DNA of 64,000 nt from Acholoe squamosa (Eukaryota; Annelida; Polychaeta; Phyllodocida; Polynoidae). The translations under genes and the position numbers were made by a program. The notes beneath the pieces were generated by a model. The model did no database searches. It saw only the letters and a list, made by a program, of their open reading frames with translations, and was not told the origin of the DNA. Below, piece after piece: positions 25,901-37,900 of this stretch; position 1 is the stretch's first letter; the number at the start of each line of letters is the position of its first letter. The stretch covers positions 20,360,641-20,424,640 of the forward strand of contig OX439044.1 of assembly GCA_949317995.1 (NCBI GenBank). Reading direction: 5' to 3'.

Positions 25901-28900
25901 CCGCTGGCCCCCTGGTGTGCTGGCCCCCCGGACACCTGGCCCCCGGACACCTGGCCCCTGGACACCTGGCCCCCTGGAAACCTGGCCCCCTGGACACCTA
26001 GCCCCCACAGAAAACTTTATCCTTCATGTGACAGTGTGGTACACCTCCGTCCACCTCGAGACTACCTAATCAAATGAGACTGTTGCTGGCCTAGGCCCAT
26101 ACGTTGCTATGGAAATCTCCCCACTTCCTGTATCAAAGATTACAGGAAGTTACATCACAATGGGGTCACAGCCAATCAGTGGCCCCTACCTACTGGAGGA
26201 GTGACTCTCCCAGCATTGGTATAATTTGTCCAGCCATATCTTTTGAACTCTAATCTAGGGACCATGTCCCTGGGTGATGTGTTGTTAGGTTTCGACCCCT
26301 AGGGTCTCATCAGGTGTCTTATAAAGAGAGGTGCTAAATTAGGCCTGTGACAGTGTCACTAAATTTTCAATATCATTATAATGGAATATAATAGAACATA
26401 AGAGGAGATTTTAGCATTGGAGGGATCCACTGCAGGGTCTGCAGGATACCATCCTTGTGTACCCAACACTCTGAGAGTCAATCAGTTCAAGGGGTATAAG
26501 TAGTTATAGACTCCTTAAATTCCCATTACCTGGTTGAAGTTACAAAACAGGGACTGTCTTGTTTGGTAGGGGTGGTCCAGGTAAAAAAAAACAAAAAAAA
26601 AAGAGAAAAAAAGAGAAAAAAAAGAAAAGAAAAAAAACCTTTATCCTTAGCATGCTTAGTTTATCGCTCAGTCCCCAATGTGTTATGTGTAAAGCTTGGA
26701 TACTGTAAACATTGTCGGCTGAAAAAAAGTGTCTCACTTGGTGATTACCCATAGGACTCCATGTGCTAATTTCATCACCAAAATCTATCTGACCCATAGA
26801 CCCAATGGTTAAAGAACTTGTAGTCAGTATAGCTCCCAAAAACATGGCGTAAGTACAACAGCTTTTTTCGTAGAGAAAGACATCACTCACCATAAAGGAC
26901 AAAATGTTGTCTGATAGATGAGATTTGAAACTTTCCTTTGGCTTTTGAAAAATGTGTAAACTAACAGTATATCACTGAATGATTACACCCTTAAGTTGGT
27001 GATTACAAATTTGTGGATCTGACTGAAAACCCGGCTCCAATTGCCAAGGGGATACCCTGGGCCAACTTAGTATGGCATGGGACATCAGTATAGTAGGGTT
27101 TTCAGTTTTTAGTTGAAAATTCCAAAGAACGTATTAGCAATTCATTTCACTCATTTTCTCCCTTTGTAAGGGCAATATCAATTACATGGGCCAGGGAAGA
27201 GCGGAATGTGAGTGTTTGAACACTCGCAAGTTTCAGATCGCCCCAGCCTAATCACTTTTCTTTCAGCATAGAACCTCTGATCTTAATGGATGGATCCGTT
27301 CCTCACTAGATTGGGACACTCTTTCAATTTATATGTCATGGAGACAATTAGTTCACCCCCCCCCCCTACATGTATATTTTCCCTTTAAATAGATTGTGAC
27401 ACATACTGGTGAGATTGGGCTGTGGGTCCGGGGGGACCCCTTGGGTGAAGGCCGGTTCATGCCGGGGGATGGCGTGCTCTGCGCCGAGCCGGGACTGGCA
27501 CTGGCACTGGAGTAAACTTTGACTGAAAAATAAAAGTATCAAATTTACTAATCACGTCAACATTTGATATCCAATGCCGACAACTAAGAATACATTTTTC
27601 ATGCTCCAAGATGAGGGTGATTTTTACCAACTAGACAGATTTATTTTTCATTATGATCAATTAGATTACATTTCTTTCCGAGAGAGTTAGAGATTCTCTT
27701 TAAGTAAACAGTATCCATAACCTTATTGTAACAAGCCCTTTTCATGTCTAATTTTAGCCCTTTCGGTTTCCGGCCATACAACCCGAGACACGGAAAACCC
27801 CGGTAATATGAGATACTCTCAGAAAAAAGTTGCAAGGACAACAGAATTTCGAAGCAGTAAAATTGACATCACAATATCAGGTTTGCTATTTGAGATCAAA
27901 GGCTGAATCTGTCATAATTAGAAAGGTCTTTTTTCTTTTTAGTTCTGATGAAATAGAATTAGGATAAACAGCATATTTCTTTAAATCTAACCATTTTTCA
28001 TCTAACCATTAAACCTTTGCATTTTTATCGTTTTGACAAAACTCAGGAAAATCTAGGATTCCGGACAACTTTTCCCACGAATTGGATAAAATCTAATACA
28101 GAAATCTCTACCAAAAACCAGGAATTTCCTGGGAAACCAGGAAATGTGGCATCTCTGTGACTTCCTCTTCTCAATTGGAAACATTTTTGGTCATATTATT
28201 CGATTTTTTCAAAGAAAATGTCATTCTTTGTAGATTATGAAAAACTATGTGGACTACTTACTTCTTGGCACAGGTGTGAGTGGTTGTGGTATGTCGTATT
28301 GAGGGGAGGCCCCCTCTCCTATGGTGAGTGGGCGGGGTGGGCCACTTGGCGTGTCATATAATGAGCTGCTCTCACTCGTTATACTGAAATGGGTAAAACA
28401 ACATATAGTAAACCTCTCACTCGTTATACTGAAATAGGTAAAACTACATATATTAAGCCTCTCACTCGTTACACTGAAATAGGTGAAATAACATATAGTA
28501 AGCCTCTCACTCTTTATACTGAAATACGTAAAACATAATAGTAAGCCTCTCACTCGTTATACTGAAAAACTAAAACTACAAATAATAGCTGCTCACAATC
28601 TTATTACTGAAGTACTGATAGATTGCCATGTATATTGAGATGTTCTCACTCAATAAACTGAGATTGGTTAAGGCTTTTGTCCCATTCGTCATACTGAAAT
28701 GGCAAAACTACACAATAATGAGGTTCAATAGGTATACATTTGTATATTTAAATTTCATACAAAAAAAACTAAGAGACTCTAGAAAACTGTGTGAATAGGG
28801 GATCTAAGAGCAGATGGAGGTCTAAAACTGTGGTACTATGTTCCCTTGAATACAATCCAGATTTCAAGTCATTTTAATCTGGTAGAGATATACAAAAACA

Positions 28901-31900
28901 ATATATAAGATATACATGCGAAGAAAATAACAACAAAATGCTTAGGTTCAGTCTAACTATGAAATGTTTCCGAAAGGAAAAGGAAAACATAACATGATAC
29001 TAGCTTATTAGGCCCCCTTTAGAACCAGATATGGGCACACAATTAATGTGAAGTCCAATTTCTTAATATAATGAACATGGATAAACTAGGGACGTCCTAT
29101 AACATGCTTAAGTCACAATTATCTGAAAATACCAGAAACAAGATGAATGCAAAATGAAACAAAAGTGATAACTAGATTATATCAAAGTGATAACTGGTGT
29201 CACTACAAGTGAAAACGAAACAAGACAACCTAATGATAACAACGACAGGGAAACAAAACTGTGCTACAAAGACAACATGAACAGAAAGTAGTGTAGCCTG
29301 TATCCACCAGGTGGCATGCACGTCTAAGTAACTCAACGGTCACAATGAGCACAAACATTGTCTGCTCAGGTCATGCCAGCACTACCTTGCAGGGGCGTAG
29401 GAAAAGGTGTGTGTGTGGGGGGGGGGGGGCTGGGCCCCCCAATAATCAGGAGGTTCCCTATATAAGCCTATATAAAAATATAGCAGCCCCCCACCAACCG
29501 AGAGCCCTGCCCCCCCCCCAATAAAAATGTGCCTCCTACGCCCCTGCCTTATTATAGAACAATACAGTGTGTATGTACATTTGAAGTTATTTAAAAAGCT
29601 TACTTTTGCAAATTCACCCATCTAATCTTGGGAGACTATTATACATGTGATGGATTTCTTACTATACAAAATTTGTCACTTGTGTTAGCAAACTAGAAGT
29701 GAATAATATATACTTGTACATGCTTGCCTAATAATCTAATGGAAACAAAGTGATCCAATTATCAATTTATTATGATATAGATTTGACATCTAAAGGGCCG
29801 GAAGAAAACAGGAGTCTATAAAAACTTATTAAGTAGATGCTGCATGCCAAGAGTCTGAGCAGAAAAAAAAAAGAATGGGTGTCACCATCTAGACCAACAA
29901 CACAGATGACCTTCACAATGTACATATGGACTGTCCTTGACCTCTCTCAAGGTCAAAGCCCTCACCTCTGGTGAAGGCAGTTCCAAGACTGGATACCGTC
30001 AAGGTCAATTGGAAACAGACTATCGTTGTCGTCGGCGACCTCGACTTCAAGGTCGTCAGCTGATTGGTCAAGGTCGCTGAAAGGTCAATTAGTAACGCAT
30101 AGGTCAATGGAAGCAGTATGGCAGTAGTGGTGTCTATGCACAGTTGTCAAGTTGTCCTCTGTGGATATAATATTTCATCAGTATAAGAAGCAACGTGGGC
30201 CTATTTGACACATCATTATTAAAATGTCTAAGGCTGTGCCACAGGCACAAGTATGATTGACTATCATGTACTATGGACATAACTCACCAGGGCTGCAATG
30301 TTAGAGATTAACGTCTAGTCAATCAGATAATAAGAGTGTGTAAGTGATCCTGTTTTTAAAGGGCTAAAAGTCAGTGATGCATGTGTGCAAGGTTTAAAGG
30401 TTCCCTTCAGAGAGGCGCCTGGGCAGGCATGGTAGTTTGCTCAAGATCACTCTGTATGGGAGGAGCCCCAGGACAGGGTATCTCTGTCTATGGCAGACTG
30501 AGTCTGAGAGTGCCTGTAAGAGTGGCAGTGGGCACTGAATAACACTCTTGTAGTGGTGTTTTGAGATTGGCTAGAGCAGAACTAGTTGAGTACCTCAAGG
30601 GACACAGAGTGTTAGTGCATCATACCTACATTAGGCTTAGGGTAATAAGGCCTTTGTGTGGTTGTACATATATGTAGGTGGCCTGTTAAAGGGTTAAGGA
30701 TTACCTGGAGGTGTGACAACATCAATACTCTATTCCCATGTGTAAATAATCTGCTGGTAGCCCTTTTAATATGCCTTGTCAGCACAATAGATTTATACAG
30801 GGTCCCTGTCCTATAAGGTAACAGCTTTGCAATGCTCATGGAGACACTGTATCAGCAAAATATGGTAAGGTTTAGATAGATGTAAATACTTGATTGACGT
30901 CTAGTCAATCAAGTAATAATACTGAATCAGAATAACACAGTCATAAACATGGACAAATTATGGACAAAAACTCCTACATCTCGCACACCCTTCCACAGAA
31001 ATAACATAGAGAAATAATGAAAAAAAGAAGAAATTATTCATAGGTGAAAGTGACTAAGCACAAAGAAGATCCTTGAAATGCACAAATAGAATCCCCTAAA
31101 TATAGGTTTTGTTTAGAAATGCACAAGAATTTGGAACTTTAAAACCCTGAAATCAAAACCTGATGATAGAACTACTTGTTTACGGATTCGACTCTAAAGC
31201 TTCATCATCAAACCTTTCTAGTCAAAAGATGCCAAACAGTTGCAAGCTTGTCTGTATTTGCCTTCTCTTTTTACTTAGCTTTTCAAAATAAAGTATGGCT
31301 AGGATTAGTTTTCCTGACAACTCATCAATCATAAGGCCGCTGGAGGAACACTGCAATAAGACGAGCAGGATATGGGACCATGTGCGGAATAGTAATAGTG
31401 ATGCTTTTTGTCCATTTGTGTGTGTTGACTGAGTGAAGAATGAAGAATCACATTCAATTTTCTTTGACTGAGTTAGTCAGACTGACCTGGAGGGAGTTTA
31501 TCCTCTCCTTGTTACTTTAATGTTTCTCCAATAAATGCCTATTGGGGAGAGGAGATGACCAATATGCTGCCAATCTGCTGGTCGAAAATATAGGTCTCTC
31601 CTGTAGGTGATTAAATTATAAAGGTTACAGGGCAGACACTGTGAGATAAATGAAGTAAATTACCAATATTGGCAATAAGGAGGCATAATCAAATACCCAT
31701 GGCATACTATTAGTAACGTCATTGATGGCAGCGTCCACCATGACGTGACGTCACAGTCAGGCAATCAGAGAGACAGAGAGGGCCTTGCCCACAATGAGAC
31801 GCCTGGTATGGGACCTCAGCCAAAGCTAAGGTGTCGGTCCGGGGACGGCCATTCTTGCCGCCCTACCAAAGGAGGCTGTCACGTGCTACCAGCAAGGCAT

Positions 31901-34900
31901 GCCGGGCCTGTCACGTGATGAGCAGAGCCCCCTGGTGGTAGTCATCATCATCAATCATGTGCAGCTTTTGTCCGCGTGGTGGCGCCACCCTGAAACATTC
32001 CACTGGTGCTGGCTGGTGATGAATAGAAGGGCCTGGAACTACATGTATAGCTGCCTGCAGAATGGCACCAACAACTTGTGTGTGAGGCTCATAGAGGTAG
32101 TTGGTCGCTAGGGCTGGAGGTGTCTTACTGCTTTTACTGTAATGTGCTTACAATGTGGCCCTAATGCCCCATTACCACGCTCCCAATATGCTTAGAAGCC
32201 AATCTCGGTGTGCTTACAAATCAGCTTTGGAAATGCTCTCAGGAGCTCAAACCTCAAAACACAATCTGATTTCAATAGGCTCTTACACCAAACTACTAAC
32301 CCTAAGTCTGTGCTCGAGTCAGTAAGCCCTCACAAAGCATGGCCCACATACAAGCTGAGACTTTTGAAGTTATGAGCTGCTCAGAATTCTATGCATGTGA
32401 GAAGCTCATTCCATTCAAAGGCATATTCTTTTCCCAGTACACAGCTGGATGCCCGTAAGTGTACTAGGGGAAGGTTGTAATATCTAGCTTGGTCGCATAG
32501 GATGTTATGGTTATCATCAACTGAATAGGCTGAAATTGGGGTGTATTGTATTCCCGTGATTGTATTATCCTCGGCTTATATCTCCTAAATGTGCACAAAG
32601 AAATCCAATACAGGTCTAACATTACAGTTTAACGTTCGTAACGTTGCTAGCTGTATTCGTTTTCACATGGATTACATTAGAATTGAAGAAGGCGAAGGCA
32701 GACGGCATTCTACTCGTGGTGCTCTTCAAGATCTCTTCTGCTTAAACCAATCCGTTTTAACCAATGCTAATAAACTCCAATCATAAGTCAAACAGCCTCT
32801 CCATTCAAACCCCACCCATTGTTTACTGACTGAAGGCTCTCAATATGGTTTAAAAGTGACAGCTTGTTCAACATGTTTGTTCCTTATTTTTGAGGTTTTA
32901 CAGGCTGTGGCCAGGTGGCACCAGCATGTCTGGATCCATATTTCCCAGAATGCAGTGCTCAGGCTCCGACATCCGGTGGGTCAATGTTCCTGGTTTCACT
33001 GCCCACAGGCTCTAATTGCTGAGCGTCCCGCTTGGTGGAGCTAGCGTGTGCCACCTTCTCACGTCTACCCCAATTATCGCCCGTTATACACAGGCAGACT
33101 GGTAGGTGGCGCCACCAATGGGTGGTCAATATGTTTGGATGGGTGGTTACATGACAGGCACTATAACCAGTAGGAGTAGGGCACATGACTGCTATACAAT
33201 GTACATGACCTAACACCACTTATACTATAGTGTTCAATCTTGAGCCCTAGTTTATATCGTGTTTGTCATTACTTTAGATATATAAGCAAATGTCCACGAC
33301 CATGAATGCACAGGCCTTACCGAGATGAATGCGATGCAAAAATGTTCCATGGGAGTGGACATTTGCATTTATGTCATGGCCTATGGGGTTAATTTGCTTT
33401 TAAATAAACAGCTCAGCTCCATTCAAAATCCAAGATAGCAGACCCCATTGAATACAAGCATATTGAATTCCATGCCCCCCCCCCATTGAATACGGCTGTT
33501 CTAGTACTAATCTATAGCAACGATCGTATCTGCCATGATATAAATTCTTTTTCTTGATGATGATATATCCTTTAGGCTATGTAGGGCGAGATTTCGGATT
33601 GATCAATATAATATGGAATTTTCTGTTGGTTCCTCCATAGACCAACACATGGTACTGTCCATGGTTCCTCTCAAGTAAATGATTCCCCCTCACATCCTCC
33701 TTCTTGTGTTATGATGATTCATGGTGAAAGGTAGTTAATAGCAAAAATAGAATGAAGATCGATTGACATAAGAAACGTGCCCTGCATTATAAAAATGAAA
33801 ACTCACGTAGCAATCACACTGGATTCATCTGATCACAAATGAGATCCACTCACTAAACTAGAGGAAAGCGTTGAAACGCTGATAACTCGGGAAGGCCATC
33901 TATTTCATGTCTCTTTTTTGGATGGGGGAGGGGGAATTCCCACGATGAAAACTAGAAGAAAGCAATGGTTCAACTTTAATCTGAAATGGCTTCCCTCACC
34001 AGTCTGCTCTCACCCTAGGAACTATTGTGACTGATGACATCAGCATCTATGGTTAATACATCTCTGTGGTTAACACAGACACAAAAAGAGCGGGACAAAA
34101 GGTTTCCCTAAGGTATGCATATACTTTACCATTGGGACCACAAAATGTCGCCTTGAGGGTTAGTTGGACTACATTTTGGTTATCACTGATTTATGATATC
34201 ATATTACACAATTCATCAAATGATTTTGTTATCTATGTTATCTATACCTCATACACCACACACAGAATATAAACTTGTAACATTTAGAGGTTCTCTTCAT
34301 CATATATTTTGATGATATTTTCATAGTTTGCTCTCAAAAGCGTCTTAATCCATGGTGGTGCCTTTAACTCTTTCCGAGTCAATAACACTCTCACAATCTT
34401 ACACACAATCATTTGAAACATGAATCAGCGTGGTCACTTACCAGCCTTGTGAGCCTAGCAGGCATTCCCTCTTATCACTAGGGTTGGCCTTGGCATACAG
34501 CGATGAGATATCAGATGAAAGACTGGATGAGGAGCTGGGTCGCGGGGAAGTGGATACGACGGGTCGCGGCGACGGTAGGTCGTCGTATAGTACGTCAAAT
34601 TGTCCTACCGACGCTAATGACGTAGCGTCGTTCTGACTGGAGCGTGACGGTGACGACTGACCGGAAACGGAAGTGTGTGATGTGAAGACGCCGGCCCGCC
34701 GCGCCAAGTACTCCTTCTCCGATATATGTTCTGGAAGTGAGAAAAGAGAAGACGTTAGGGGTGCACGGGACTGTTTCAACTGGTTCTATAGATGTTAATA
34801 ACATTGTTATCGTAAGTTTCATTTATAGGGCGTTATATTAGAAAAAGAAAATATATCAAATATACATGAATAAATTACAGTGGGTATTTGGTATTGATCA

Positions 34901-37900
34901 CACGGGGGGTGCAAATACAACTGCTGGGTGCGCCTGGCGATTTCTTTTTGTGGTAAGTAGTATATGGAGTGGCACATGTCTCCGGGCGCACATATGGTTC
35001 AAGAGATGAGTATAAACAAATCTGTAAAGTGTTCTGCCATAAAGCGGATAGCACTGACTAAGCAGCTTGGATGGTGACCACACCAAACTGCTGATGGGGT
35101 GCACCTCATACATTATTTTCTCCAATATTCACCAGAAGATGTACCTACATTAAGTAGGAGCCAGACGCTGGTGCTCTTAGACTGAGATCAGTTGTCGTGG
35201 AAAATAAAGAGACAGACAGGCAGGGATGCGGGAGGGTAGGCCTACAGACGGCCGCCGTGTGCGGATTACTACCACTAATCCCACCAACCATAGAACTGGC
35301 CATTCACCGACCACCCTCACAACCATTTGAAGTTACGTCTTCCGGCCTGCAGAACGGCATTCTGGGATCGCTCTGGGCCAAGACGTAATCGGGGCGCGGC
35401 GTGTGGCGCCATCTCCTGGCGGGATTAGGAAGGATTAGGTACTCAACGCATGCGCGGAGGTTTTGGGCAGACGACAATTGTCTGGCCGGAAGTCGGCGCC
35501 ATAGTAAAAGCGCGCGAAACGAGCCGGAAGTCGTCTGCTTCTCAGACACGTGATTCCCTGTGAGATCCATAATGTTGCCTTTTACATGACAGCAATAACT
35601 GTCCGTTCTTTGTTGCTTTTTTTTTTCATCGAGGCATATAGGTAACGCACAGAATTCTAAATCCATGTATCATATGAATTACTAGTATTTGTATTCCATA
35701 CCTTTCAATAGACCCATTGTTGTCAGCGCTTTATAGCAACTGAGGCCTTTATGTAACTAGAGGTAAGCATTAAAACGCTGATAACTCGGAAAGGCTTTCT
35801 CCTGTGTGAATCCATGTGTCACTACCCCCCTCCCATCACATACAATATTAGTGTGAAAATGAAAGAGGTGGTACCAGCTTGGGTATTCATTCCAGAAGTA
35901 TGACATCAGCATTGTGTGGTTAACAGAGTCACAAAAAGAGCAGGGGAAAAGGTTTCCCAATGGAATGTGTATCCTTCAGCATTGAAGACCCAAAGTGTCC
36001 TCTCCCTGTTGTTTCTAGACAATATTTTGTAATCCATCAATTGTGCAAACATCACAGATTTATTCAATCACCAATCACAATATTTATGATCTCAACTCTA
36101 GCGATATATGAATATTTTTTTAAACATTTACACTTCTTTGATGCTTTATTTCCACAAAGTTTGGCCATATCTGCCTTTTTTGGGGACCCCCAAAGTGCCT
36201 AATCCATGGTGGCACCTATAACTCTTTCTGAGTTAAAAATACACACTGGGTGTTTGTGTCTGAGCTAAACACAACTCACAGTAATTTATGTAATTATAGA
36301 ATAACCCTTTACAAAACAACAGCCACCGACTGGGAATGATGGAATTAATTCTGTCCAACAGGGAAGCCTCTGGAATAATCTTCCCCTTTTAGAACAGCAA
36401 AAAGAATTTACATCACCAGTAATGCAGGCAAGTTATTCCTTTGCACGAGTGTTGCTTGGTGATGTTTAGATGTACTTGATGACACAAAAATTCCATAATT
36501 AAAACCGCATTTCTACTATCCACATCCCTGCTTCTTGTTTTAAACCAAATATTGATCATAGATATTTTAGCCCGCGGACAAACAGTGTGGTTTTAATAGA
36601 ACCAGTGCATATTGCGTTCTAGTAAAGAGGTCCAATTATATGAACACACGGAAGCTGGGCGAACAAATTAAATGCAAATGTACCTGCCCCATTAATATGT
36701 ATGTATACATTTCACTCTTTTCTTCATTTTTGTTTCATTCAGAGGGCATGAATGAATTAGGCGCTGGCGTACGGTACCTTTTAGGGCATACGTGCGATTT
36801 ATGCATATTCATTTAGTCCAAATATTTATTCTGAGTCCTATGATGCATCTGCTGGCATAAGATAAACTTGGTATCCACTGGAGTCAGTCTCAAGATATAA
36901 AACCTCCATTTTGATGGTTTAAGAGAACAGCGATTCCAAGATACCATACTCTATGCTAGGGTAAGGCATAATGCGACCATATATCCCCAAACGTGGCAAA
37001 CTCTATCACTTTCCACAACTTCTGCGCTTCACTTTTTCAGGATAGGTAAGCCTGGCGAGGTAACCATAACCAGTTACATCAAAATGAGGTTTGTATGCGA
37101 CATTTTACCGTAGCAGACGACATTTCACCTCAGTGGCCTCAGTGCCTGCTGACCACCCTCTGAGACTCAATGGACATCCAGCCCTTCCCCCACCATCCAC
37201 CTTACCCCGTTACCATGACGACAAATAAACAACACCAGTCGGACATCAATAATTCGGCGACGTCCACACGACGCCTTTGAGGCCGGAAGTAAAGTGTATC
37301 GCGCATGCGGCCTAGTGACAAATGTCCCAATGTGATATTTGACCAGTATTGTCTGAATGTGCCCCATCTCTGTCATCTGATATATTATTTCATGCCTCTG
37401 TATCCTACGTTTTAGGAGTAAGGTTTAGGTATACAATATGCACATCTATCAATAGGTCTTAGCCGAAAGTCAAGATTCACTATGTTGTAATTTACTTGTG
37501 AAGATATATCCCCCAATGTTTGGTGACTGATTATGTATTATGCGCACAGGACCTTATTTATAATCATTGACGCAAGGTAACATTCTCCTCCATATCTTGT
37601 ATACTGAAACGAGGAATAGGTACTAGTTCTGCATATTATCTGCAAACAGTGCTGAAAGAATTATGACGAGACAGTCCGTCCCAAGCTAAGTTATGCAGGT
37701 GTACATATTTTTTTTATATTCTATAAAATAGGTATGTATTGTAATTACAAAGGGTGATTTGCTGTTATAAATAGGATACAAAAGTGATAAGGTTATGTGT
37801 TTTATTTCTCTGTAACATAAATGCGCTTACCTGATATAATTCGACTAATTTCAATAGATATCTGCGACTTGTGCTCTCGTATAACGTCTAATGCTGTTCG

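Noticed and set aside
31680-31776. Minus-strand 38-codon ORF starting beside the CRE and ending in a hydrophobic stretch
   Set aside because: Length and content are within chance for this composition; no evidence for a signal peptide or a spliced first exon.
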